Source of the DNA: an uncultured Ignavibacteriales bacterium
Lineage (GTDB): Bacteria > Bacteroidota > Ignavibacteria > Ignavibacteriales > Ignavibacteriaceae
Reading direction: 5' to 3'
Assembly: GCA_913053915.1 (NCBI GenBank)
Contig: CAJXGP010000087.1
Location: 1 to 7,439 of the forward strand
DNA: 7,439 nt
Shown here: piece by piece, positions 1 to 6,429 of the stretch
Layout of the letters: the number at the start of each line of letters is the position of its first letter
Numbering within the stretch: the first letter of the stretch is position 1
Translations under genes and position numbers: made by a program
The notes under the pieces: generated by a model
What the model was told of the DNA's origin: nothing
Database searches by the model: none
Seen by the model: the letters and a program-made list of their open reading frames with translations, nothing else

Positions 1-2320
1 AGGCACTGGCTATGATTTTTTCAAGTTTATTTTCTCCTTTTGCACCGATAAGATGTAATGGTATAATAAAAGAAAAAGTTGAACTTACACCTAATTTGCT
101 TTCGACGGAAATAGAACCATTCAGCAAACCGGCAATTTTTTTACAGATGGCAAGTCCAAGTCCTGTTCCGCTATATTTTCTGGTAGTAGTTCCGTCTATC
201 TGACGAAATTCATCAAAGATAATTTTTATATTTTCTTCGGAAATTCCGATACCCGTATCAATAATATCAAATCTTAAAAATTGATTATTATCAAAAGTCG
301 AAATTTTAAGTTCAACAAAGCCGTCATCAGTAAATTCAACTGCATTACCAATTAGATTAATCAGTACTTGAGTAACTTTACCTCTATCGGTATTAATTAT
401 TGTATTTGTATTTGTATTACGTGAGATTTTAAATTCTACATTTTTTTTGGCGAATAAAGGATTAACCGCTGCTTCAACCTCTTTTAAAAGTTCATTCAGA
501 GGAACTTCTTCATCATGTACCTCCATTTTTCCGGCTTCAATTTTAGAGAGATCAAGAATATCGTTAATTAAATCCATAAGTCTCTTTCCGCTTTTGAATA
601 CTACTTGAATTCTTTCCTTGTTTTTTTTGTCCAAAGTGCCGTCTTCAAGTATCAATTCGGTTAATCCTAAAATTGAATTCATCGGAGTACGCAATTCATG
701 AGACATACTAGCCAGGAAATGAGATTTTAATTTAGTAGCCTCTTCAGCTTTGTTTTTTTCAATTTCCAGTTCGTGTGCTTTCTCATTTAATTTTTGATGC
801 AATTCAACCAAGATTTCATTTTGTTTCCGGATTTGTAAATTTTGTTTTTGATATTCATCGTTTAACTTTTTTAATTCATTTACCATTTTTTCCAGCTCAA
901 CTAATGCAACTGCATTAGTTAAACCTATTGCCAGTTGTTCTTTAATTTTCGCCAAATATTCCTTAGCTTCTTCAGTAATTTTGGAAATTGAGCCTAATTC
1001 GAGAATAGCAATAATTTTATTATTAAATAGTATTGGGAAGATCAATAGATATTTAATTTTTATGGAAAGTAATCCGGTAGTTATAATGGGAAGATTTTCC
1101 TCCGAGTCAATTTCGACAGATTCCCGGTTTTTAATAACCAAATCGTAAAATTTTGATTTTTCAAAATCAAGGGAATTTGTATCTACACCGTAAGAGCTTA
1201 ATAAGGAAACATTTTCGCCGTCAACAGAGTATAAAGCGCCTATTGTAAAATCACAAGTTCTAATAATTTTATGAAGAGCTGCTTCGGCAATTTCGTTGAG
1301 GGTCGGATTTTTATTAATCAGGCTGATAAACTCAGAATATTCATTTTTCGCCTTTTCGTTCTTTTTTAAATCGTTAAGCATATCATTAAAGGCGCATGCA
1401 AGTTCTCCTAGTTCATCCTTACTCTTAATCTCTATCTTATTATAGAAATCTTCCTTTTTTGTTCTACGGGTTGCCTTGCTTAAAAGTGTAATTTGCTTTC
1501 GTATTTTATCGGTGAAAATATAGGTTAATATAAGTGAAAGGATAATACCGGTAAAACCGATTATTAGTAGTATATATTTTAAACTTGTTCTAAGATTCGC
1601 AGTTTCATTAGGAGTTATAAATATCAGGTACCGGAGTGAATTATTTAAATCAAATAATTCACTGGGCCTATAAATAGTTGCCAATATATCGTTGGAATCA
1701 GTCGATTTCGATATTATATTAAAGTTCTTTTTTGATGCCAACTGATTATATATTTTGGTTAAAATATATGAAAATTTCAGATTGTCTGATTTTTTGGAAA
1801 ACAAAATAGGTGAGTTTTTCCATACTAAAGCAATATCCGCATTAATTTTTTTAGACATTCTATTTAGAAGAGTCTCATTAATTACTATCCCATAATAATA
1901 GTATTTTCCTTCCGGACTCTGATAAGTATTGATTAAAGTAAAGGGATTTTCTTTTATAAAACCGGGAATAGTAAGAACCTTTAAAGGTATATGAACATCG
2001 TTTTTTGAAATTTTATTAATAATGATTTGGGAATTTTTATTTTTGGTTTCCAAAATAAAATCCAAATATCTTTTATTATTTATTTCATTAGTAAAAATTT
2101 TGCCGGGTTCATTTTTAATTATTTTTCTAAATTCGCCTTCTGTATTTTGAATCCAACCATTGTAAGCATAGATAAATTCATTAGTGGAATTAAGCAAATA
2201 TTTTGATTGTTGTGATGAAAGTACATTATACATCACTTTATAAAATGCAAAAGCCGAACTTACCAGTATAATTGCAACAATTGCAAAATTAATAAGCAAG
2301 ATTCTAAAACTGATTTTCAT
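1..2320 (-). CDS. Membrane sensor histidine kinase with HAMP and GAF domains (partial, C-terminus off the window)
   Basis: Translating the minus strand from the ATG at 2320 gives 773 codons with no stop up to the window edge. Residues 7-30 are a first membrane helix. Residues ~31-245 are a periplasmic sensor; the segment YYYYGIVINETLLNRMSKK and the following lines resemble Cache-type sensors, a tentative assignment. Residues ~249-270 are a second membrane helix, followed by a HAMP linker (~271-325, with KDELGELACAFNDM) and a GAF-like domain (~330-475). A long coiled coil (~474-530) leads into HisKA, whose H-box SHELRTPMNSILG places the phospho-accepting His at residue 541 (bases 698-700). The ATPase domain shows the N box (INLIGNAVEFT, Asn659), the G1 box (DTGIGI) and the G2 box (GTGLGLAI), so the kinase core looks intact. 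About 20 residues follow it before the edge, so a C-terminal receiver (hybrid kinase) is possible but unseen. The start lies 3 bases after the receiver gene's stop, with no clear Shine-Dalgarno, which suggests translational coupling. The likely partner is that adjacent receiver; this is inference from position. Confidence 0.93.
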   Translation of the reverse strand, partial: MKISFRILLINFAIVAIILVSSAFAFYKVMYNVLSSQQSKYLLNSTNEFIYAYNGWIQNTEGEFRKIIKNEPGKIFTNEINNKRYLDFILETKNKNSQIIINKISKNDVHIPLKVLTIPGFIKENPFTLINTYQSPEGKYYYYGIVINETLLNRMSKKINADIALVWKNSPILFSKKSDNLKFSYILTKIYNQLASKKNFNIISKSTDSNDILATIYRPSELFDLNNSLRYLIFITPNETANLRTSLKYILLIIGFTGIILSLILTYIFTDKIRKQITLLSKATRRTKKEDFYNKIEIKSKDELGELACAFNDMLNDLKKNEKAKNEYSEFISLINKNPTLNEIAEAALHKIIRTCDFTIGALYSVDGENVSLLSSYGVDTNSLDFEKSKFYDLVIKNRESVEIDSEENLPIITTGLLSIKIKYLLIFPILFNNKIIAILELGSISKITEEAKEYLAKIKEQLAIGLTNAVALVELEKMVNELKKLNDEYQKQNLQIRKQNEILVELHQKLNEKAHELEIEKNKAEEATKLKSHFLASMSHELRTPMNSILGLTELILEDGTLDKKNKERIQVVFKSGKRLMDLINDILDLSKIEAGKMEVHDEEVPLNELLKEVEAAVNPLFAKKNVEFKISRNTNTNTIINTDRGKVTQVLINLIGNAVEFTDDGFVELKISTFDNNQFLRFDIIDTGIGISEENIKIIFDEFRQIDGTTTRKYSGTGLGLAICKKIAGLLNGSISVESKLGVSSTFSFIIPLHLIGAKGENKLEKIIASA
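899..920. repeat. Near-perfect 22-base palindrome inside the kinase gene
   Basis: The arms aactaatgca (899-908) and tgcattagtt (911-920) are exact reverse complements around a two-base centre. They encode the end of the GAF-like domain (TNAVAL region). The symmetry resembles a dimeric-protein binding site, but nothing around it supports regulation and the position is deep within a coding region. Confidence 0.45.
1635..1663. repeat. Perfect inverted repeat, 12-base arms, 5-base loop, inside the kinase gene
   Basis: The left arm agtgaattattt (1635-1646) and the right arm aaataattcact (1652-1663) are exact reverse complements around the loop aaatc. The repeat lies within codons for the end of the kinase's periplasmic sensor (encoding roughly SELFDLNNSL). 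It could form an mRNA hairpin but has no U-tract on the transcribed strand typical of a terminator. It may be chance in AT-rich sequence. Confidence 0.6.
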
Positions 2321-2323
2321 GAG

Positions 2324-2689
2324 TTATATATCTTTTTGTAAAACTTCACGTATTGTAATTAAAAGTTCGTCAAAGTCGTATGGTTTACTTATAAAATCGA
2401 TAGCTCCTAATTTAGCGGATTCAATAGCGCTTTTAACATCAGCGTATGCAGTTAGTACAATAACTCTTATTTTAGTTCCTTTCCGCTTCAATTCTTTTAG
2501 TACGTCGAAGCCGTTTTTACCGGGCATTTTAAGATCCAGCAACATAAGATCTACTTTATTATCAGATACAAAATTTAATGCCGTCTCTCCGCTATTTACA
2601 TACTTTGCATCGTATCCCACTTCAGAAAGCTCTTCTTGAAGAACTTTACAAAGAGTTAAATCGTCATCTACAATTAAAATTGATTCCAT
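2324..2689 (-). CDS. Stand-alone receiver-domain response regulator (CheY/Spo0F-like)
   Basis: This 121-residue protein is one complete receiver domain with no output domain. The acidic pocket is VDDD (Asp8-Asp10). The phospho-acceptor is Asp52 in LLDLKMPGKNG. The switch Thr80 sits in VIVLTAY and the conserved Lys102 in ISKPYDF. All catalytic residues expected of a receiver are therefore present. The sequence style (LDLKMPGKNG, then SAIESAKLGAIDFISKP) is that of NtrC- and CheY-family receivers. Without a DNA-binding domain it must act by protein contact or as a phosphorelay intermediate. The start ATG at 2689 has an AGGA Shine-Dalgarno (2695-2698) overlapping the secretin stop codon, 7 bases upstream. 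The kinase gene begins 3 bases after its stop. Likely phosphorylated by that kinase. A target in the pilus machine, comparable to PilG/PilH in twitching systems, is a guess from context. Confidence 0.95.
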   Translation of the reverse strand: MESILIVDDDLTLCKVLQEELSEVGYDAKYVNSGETALNFVSDNKVDLMLLDLKMPGKNGFDVLKELKRKGTKIRVIVLTAYADVKSAIESAKLGAIDFISKPYDFDELLITIREVLQKDI

Positions 2690-2694
2690 AGTAA

Positions 2695-2698
2695 TCCT
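2695..2698 (-). promoter_or_regulatory. Shine-Dalgarno AGGA of the response regulator, overlapping the secretin stop
   Basis: On the minus strand the secretin stop TAG runs into GGA, giving AGGA five bases before the regulator ATG at 2689. It fixes that start and suggests that the two genes are translated in coupled fashion. Confidence 0.65.
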
Positions 2699-3983
2699 AA
2701 TTTTTGTTAGAATTCGATTGATTAAAATGATAATATTTTATGTCATTCTGATATTTTCTTATTTGATCTCGAATTGGATTTTTTAATTGCGGACCGGCTA
2801 ATCTTTCTTTAAGCGTAGGGACCAAAGTTGCTTTTATTAATATGACCAATTCTTTTTTGATAACATTTGTTTGATTGCTTCCAAAAATATATCTTAGTCC
2901 AAAAAACCACCAAGGTAAATCTTTTAATATTGGAACGCCTGTTCTAATAACAGTATTCTGGTTGATAAACATACCACCGATAACGGTTTCTTCACCGTTT
3001 AACAAAACAACCCTAGTATTGGCGGAGGTTTTATTTATTATAGTATTATTTGGATTAGGGACAAAGGAACTTCTTTCCACATGAATATTTAATAATATAT
3101 AATTGATTCCGTCTTCATGAAAGACATGGGGAGTTACAGTAATAATTGAACCGATGGAATAAAACTTTTCAAGGATATTGCCTGAAAAATCTCTTTGTTT
3201 AATTGCCAAATCTTGACCGTCCTGTAATCTGGCTTCTGTTCCGTTTAATACCGTTATTGAAGGGTTGGAAATAATCTGCCCGATATTTTCACTTTCGAAT
3301 AATTTAAAGATTGCAATAGCTTTACCGAATAGCCCACCTAAACTGTAAGAAGCAGAGCCGCCTATTTTAAATGAAGGAGATTGTTGCTGAGTATTATTAG
3401 ATGTAGTTCCGTTTGAAGAAGTTCCTCCGGTAGTTCCGGTAACTTGAGTACCGTTGCCGGTAGTTGTTTGCGGCAAAATTCCCAGTTGACCTCCGAATTT
3501 AAGTCCTTGAGAAGAAAAAATTGTTTGCCAATCAATACCGCGTTCTTTGGCTTTATTAACATCCGATTCAAAGAAAACAGCCGAGATTTTAACTTCTCTG
3601 GCATTTACGGATACATAGTTATTTCCTTTCATTTCTTTTTTAGATAGCGCCGGTTTTTTGATTATTATAGCATCCGGCTTCACTTCATAAACCAAATTCG
3701 CCATTTTAACCAATATTACCATAGCTTGGAAATAATTCATTCTGTTTAATTCTATACCTGTGGCAGAATCTATTTGAACAGTAGAAATAATTTTTTTCCC
3801 GGTCACTTTTTCGCTTACTTTGCTTATTAATTTAATAGCCTGTGAAAAAGAAATATTCGAAGAAAGGGATATAAGCTTATTTGGATTTTGATATCCTTTA
3901 AATCCTCTTTCCGGATTTTGTTGAGAGAAAAATTGTGTGGAAAAAAGTAAAGTAATTACTATTGAAAAAATTAATGTTTTCAT
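2697..3983 (-). CDS. pilQ: Short PilQ/GspD-type secretin (outer-membrane pore)
   Basis: Secretins form the multimeric outer-membrane channel through which type IV pili or secreted substrates pass. The 428-residue product starts with a signal peptide (residues 1-20, hydrophobic core LIFSIVITLLFS). It is followed by one small N-domain of STN/N0 type (~38-109), the domain that docks on PilP/GspC. The secretin barrel domain spans ~125-385, with ISNPSITVLNGTEARLQDG, the NGEETVIGGMF strand pair, and the hallmark GVPILKDLPWWFFGLRYIFG at 349-368. A low-complexity Thr/Gly/Asn/Ser/Gln insert occupies 172-203, early in the barrel. A polar, basic tail (390-428) follows the barrel and could be a pilotin-binding or anchoring segment. 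PilQ and GspD proteins usually exceed 600 residues; AMIN domains and the N1-N3 ring domains are absent here. There is no lipobox. A GGGAG Shine-Dalgarno at 3991-3995 supports the start. Naming it pilQ rather than gspD rests on the neighbouring PilT and PilO genes. Confidence 0.93.
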   Translation of the reverse strand: MKTLIFSIVITLLFSTQFFSQQNPERGFKGYQNPNKLISLSSNISFSQAIKLISKVSEKVTGKKIISTVQIDSATGIELNRMNYFQAMVILVKMANLVYEVKPDAIIIKKPALSKKEMKGNNYVSVNAREVKISAVFFESDVNKAKERGIDWQTIFSSQGLKFGGQLGILPQTTTGNGTQVTGTTGGTSSNGTTSNNTQQQSPSFKIGGSASYSLGGLFGKAIAIFKLFESENIGQIISNPSITVLNGTEARLQDGQDLAIKQRDFSGNILEKFYSIGSIITVTPHVFHEDGINYILLNIHVERSSFVPNPNNTIINKTSANTRVVLLNGEETVIGGMFINQNTVIRTGVPILKDLPWWFFGLRYIFGSNQTNVIKKELVILIKATLVPTLKERLAGPQLKNPIRDQIRKYQNDIKYYHFNQSNSNKN

Positions 3984-3990
3984 TTCAAAT

Positions 3991-3995
3991 CTCCC
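3991..3995 (-). promoter_or_regulatory. Shine-Dalgarno GGGAG of the secretin gene
   Basis: GGGAG lies seven bases before the ATG at 3983, within the 14-base gap after the pilO-pilP stop. It is one of the clearest ribosome binding sites in the window and confirms the secretin start just upstream of its signal peptide. Confidence 0.65.
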
Positions 3996-3997
3996 AC

Positions 3998-4888
3998 TTA
4001 TTTATTTTTATTAATTCCATCTTTCTGTAGCGATAAACTTATTTTTTCAATTATACCGCCCTTATTCAAAATAAAATTTACCGTATTATGTTCATAGTCA
4101 ATTTTTGTCAAATATCCGAGATAAACCTGCTGCCCCTCCCATAATAAATATGTATTTCCTTTACTATCGGCTAAAAAAGCACCTTCCGGAATTAGCGCCA
4201 AAAGTTTTGCTCCTTGTACGTTGAGTAAATTATTAACATTCGGAGGAATATCATTCCTAATCAGAGGATAAAATAAATCATAAACGGATTTAGTATTTAG
4301 ATTATTTTCAACGAAATTTTTAGTCGAAAATCGATCATTATTTGCATAATATATATAAGCATTTAAATTAAAACTAATCAAGAATTGAGGCATACCGTCT
4401 TTATCAGTGGTAATCAGGTTTGTAAGCGTAATTGTACTAACCTTTTTTAGCTCTTTACTATGTTCTATTGCATACACTAACTGAAATAAATTATTAAAAG
4501 TACCGATACCTGAAATTTTATATTCATAATAATAAAATTCTTTAGCAGTATGAATACCCGCATATTCAATATTAATTTTAGTATTTTCGGAAAAACCGGC
4601 GCTAATCTTATTTACAAAATTGAAAAAATTAATTGACGATAAATTCTGTGGAACATTAAATTTTCTCGAAGCAAGAATAGAATCGATTACATCTGCTTTT
4701 ACAGTAGCTTTTTTAAGTGCATGATTCAATTGATCCGTATCATAATGATTAGCTTCCAGTTTTGCCAGTTGGGTATGCTTATCTTTTGTCTGATCATGTT
4801 GGATTACAAACATATATATACCTCCGGCAAGAAGAATAAAAATTAATAATACCACTAATCCCAAAGTACTCTTTATTTTTCTATTCAT
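3998..4888 (-). CDS. pilO: PilO-PilP fusion, inner-membrane alignment protein with secretin-docking domain
   Basis: PilO is a bitopic inner-membrane protein that pairs with PilN through coiled coils and ferredoxin-like folds. Here residues 1-5 are a short basic cytoplasmic tail and ~8-29 a membrane helix. Residues ~32-72 form a helical, coiled-coil-like stretch. Residues ~85-181 are the PilO ferredoxin-like domain, with the family-typical strand and helix GIGTFNNLFQLVYAIEHSKE. After a polar linker (~182-199) comes a domain at ~200-287 that reads like PilP/GspC homology regions: VYDLFYPLIRND (the DPF-like entry), LLALIPEGAFLADSKGNTYL, WEGQQVYLGYLTKID and LNKGGIIEKISLSL. PilP is normally a separate lipoprotein; here it would be held by the PilO helix. 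The gene overlaps pilM-pilN by four bases (ATGA) and has GAGGG at 4895-4899. The PilO call is strong, the PilP-like call moderate and based on pattern recognition only. Confidence 0.85.
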   Translation of the reverse strand: MNRKIKSTLGLVVLLIFILLAGGIYMFVIQHDQTKDKHTQLAKLEANHYDTDQLNHALKKATVKADVIDSILASRKFNVPQNLSSINFFNFVNKISAGFSENTKINIEYAGIHTAKEFYYYEYKISGIGTFNNLFQLVYAIEHSKELKKVSTITLTNLITTDKDGMPQFLISFNLNAYIYYANNDRFSTKNFVENNLNTKSVYDLFYPLIRNDIPPNVNNLLNVQGAKLLALIPEGAFLADSKGNTYLLWEGQQVYLGYLTKIDYEHNTVNFILNKGGIIEKISLSLQKDGINKNK

Positions 4889-6429
4889 TGAGTACCCTCG
4901 GATAAATTAGGCAAACTAAATACGATGTTATATTTGTAAGCATTTTTATCGCGAATAGCTTCGTACTTAATGCTTTTTATTTCGGCGGATTTCATATAAT
5001 AGGCAAAATCAGTAAGTACAAATTTATTCAGTGCATATCCTTCCACGGTTACTTTATCGTTTGAGAGAGTACTTAATTTAGTAATCCAAATATCCTTTTT
5101 CAATGAATAATATTTTGAAATTACCCGTAGAGCCTTTGACCATTTGCCTGTACCAACGGAAGCGGAGTCGAGTATTTTTTGAGTCTTATCGAAATTATTA
5201 ATCTTCCCATCAAGGTCTGAAATCTCATTTAATATTTTTTCATTTTTTCTTAGTAAAATTGTTTGTTTAGTGATATTATCATTTAGTCTATTAATTTCAC
5301 TTCTATTAAATAGTATTTTTTGGGTAATAAAAAAAGTTGCAATAAATAAAATCGGAAGCATTAAATATCCATGCCAAGCAAACTGAATAAATTTTTGTTC
5401 CTCTTTAACATACTTAGGTAGTAAATTTATTCCTGCATTTACTTTCGATAAATCATCAAAATAATCGACTGCTGCTGCAATGGGTACGCTATAAGCGGAT
5501 ATATCTTTCTTCGGATCCGACTTTAATTTCGAAATATCAATATCGTTAAAATCAAGTCTTGAAACATTCGCTTCAGGAAAAGTACCGTAAAAAGACAATA
5601 GCAAATTCTCGGAATCGTCTTCTCCGCATACAATGATATTATCCAATGTAGGTATACTGCCGTTTTCCATTTCAAGGAGAATTTTGGAAAAGTATACATC
5701 ATAGGTGTGCAGATTTATCGTTCCGATATCAAGTATAGCGCCGATGTGTAATAACTTGCGACCGCGTAAAAATATTAATTTGCTGTATTCTCTACCGATA
5801 TAAACTATTAAAGAATAATCATCGGGGAAAAACTTTTTCCTTTTAGCAACATAATATGCAAGTGATATTTCTGCGCTTTTGACTGCCGCAATTTTATAAA
5901 ATCTAGAACCGTTATAATGCGCTAAAGAATTAATTAGTTTAATACAACCAACTTCACCGCCCAAAAATACGGAAAGAAGAGACTTATTCGCCAGCTCTAT
6001 GTAACCGAGGTTCTCTTTATCAATAGTTACATTTTTACTTTCTTGAATATCATTAATAATTTCTTGGGTAACTTTTGAATTTTTCTTTTCCGGTGAGCCT
6101 TCAAAAACATGATAGTATAGGGCAGGTTCTGTAAGAATAGGCACAAAAAGTGATTTTTTTAAATTAATACCCGATAATGAAACGCTCATAACACTAATTG
6201 AGGAAGTAGCTGCTTTTTGACCGGTAGATGCAGCTTGATCACCTATTCCTTCCAAATTGAATTCATCACCTTCAATAGTAAGATCGGAAATATCCTCTTC
6301 CATATCAATAGATGATTGAATTATATCAAATGATGCGGCTTTAATTACTTTTAATTTATTTTTTTCTTTTAAGATAACGATAATTTTGGTATCGGTACCT
6401 TCACAGTATGTAAAAACTATTGGTTTCAT
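4885..6429 (-). CDS. PilM-PilN fusion (GspL-like cytoplasmic actin-fold domain plus membrane/periplasmic domain)
   Basis: The 514-residue product joins two proteins that are separate in most type IV pilus systems. Residues ~1-325 resemble the cytoplasmic actin-like PilM fold, with the segments YSLIVYIGREYSKLIFLRG (~205-223), LDNIIVCGEDD (~262-272) and SVPIAAAVDYF (~314-324). Residues 334-340 read INLLPKY, the motif that opens PilN and normally docks into PilM. A membrane helix follows (~353-371), then a coiled coil (~374-420) and a ferredoxin-like periplasmic domain (~430-505, with WITKLSTLSNDKVTVEGYA). GspL of type II secretion has the same overall design. Nucleotide-binding motifs of PilM look eroded: no clear phosphate-1 motif near the N-terminus, and YIGREYS in place of a DIG-type phosphate-2 motif. 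An acidic then Ser/Ala-rich insert fills ~41-90. The ATG abuts the pilT stop directly. It should recruit the motor and pair with the PilO fusion. Confidence 0.87.
   Translation of the reverse strand: MKPIVFTYCEGTDTKIIVILKEKNKLKVIKAASFDIIQSSIDMEEDISDLTIEGDEFNLEGIGDQAASTGQKAATSSISVMSVSLSGINLKKSLFVPILTEPALYYHVFEGSPEKKNSKVTQEIINDIQESKNVTIDKENLGYIELANKSLLSVFLGGEVGCIKLINSLAHYNGSRFYKIAAVKSAEISLAYYVAKRKKFFPDDYSLIVYIGREYSKLIFLRGRKLLHIGAILDIGTINLHTYDVYFSKILLEMENGSIPTLDNIIVCGEDDSENLLLSFYGTFPEANVSRLDFNDIDISKLKSDPKKDISAYSVPIAAAVDYFDDLSKVNAGINLLPKYVKEEQKFIQFAWHGYLMLPILFIATFFITQKILFNRSEINRLNDNITKQTILLRKNEKILNEISDLDGKINNFDKTQKILDSASVGTGKWSKALRVISKYYSLKKDIWITKLSTLSNDKVTVEGYALNKFVLTDFAYYMKSAEIKSIKYEAIRDKNAYKYNIVFSLPNLSEGTQ
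4895..4899 (-). promoter_or_regulatory. Shine-Dalgarno GAGGG of pilO, inside the end of pilM-pilN
   Basis: GAGGG lies within the last codons of the upstream gene, six bases before the ATG at 4888. With the ATGA overlap it marks translational coupling, which would keep the two alignment proteins near equal amounts. Confidence 0.6.

Noticed and set aside
12..203. 63-codon plus-strand open frame
   Set aside because: It lies opposite the conserved ATPase domain of the histidine kinase and has no recognisable family features.
1151..1170. Short inverted repeat of A/T-rich sequence (ttgatttt and aaaatcaa)
   Set aside because: The arms are only eight bases, almost entirely A and T, with a two-base loop; this is expected by chance here.
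2319..2639. 106-codon plus-strand open frame
   Set aside because: It is the antisense shadow of the receiver gene, whose catalytic residues are all intact on the minus strand.
2690..2696. Separate promoter or terminator between the pilus genes and the two-component genes
   Set aside because: The gap is only 7 bases and carries part of the regulator's ribosome binding site; no hairpin or promoter elements fit.
2875..3084. 69-codon plus-strand open frame
   Set aside because: It lies opposite the hallmark region of the secretin barrel and is a shadow frame.
3362..3604. 80-codon minus-strand open frame inside the secretin gene
   Set aside because: It is an alternative frame across the low-complexity insert, with a biased composition explained by that insert.
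3444..3647. 67-codon plus-strand open frame
   Set aside because: It lies antisense to the secretin and has no signal peptide, domain or ribosome binding site of its own.
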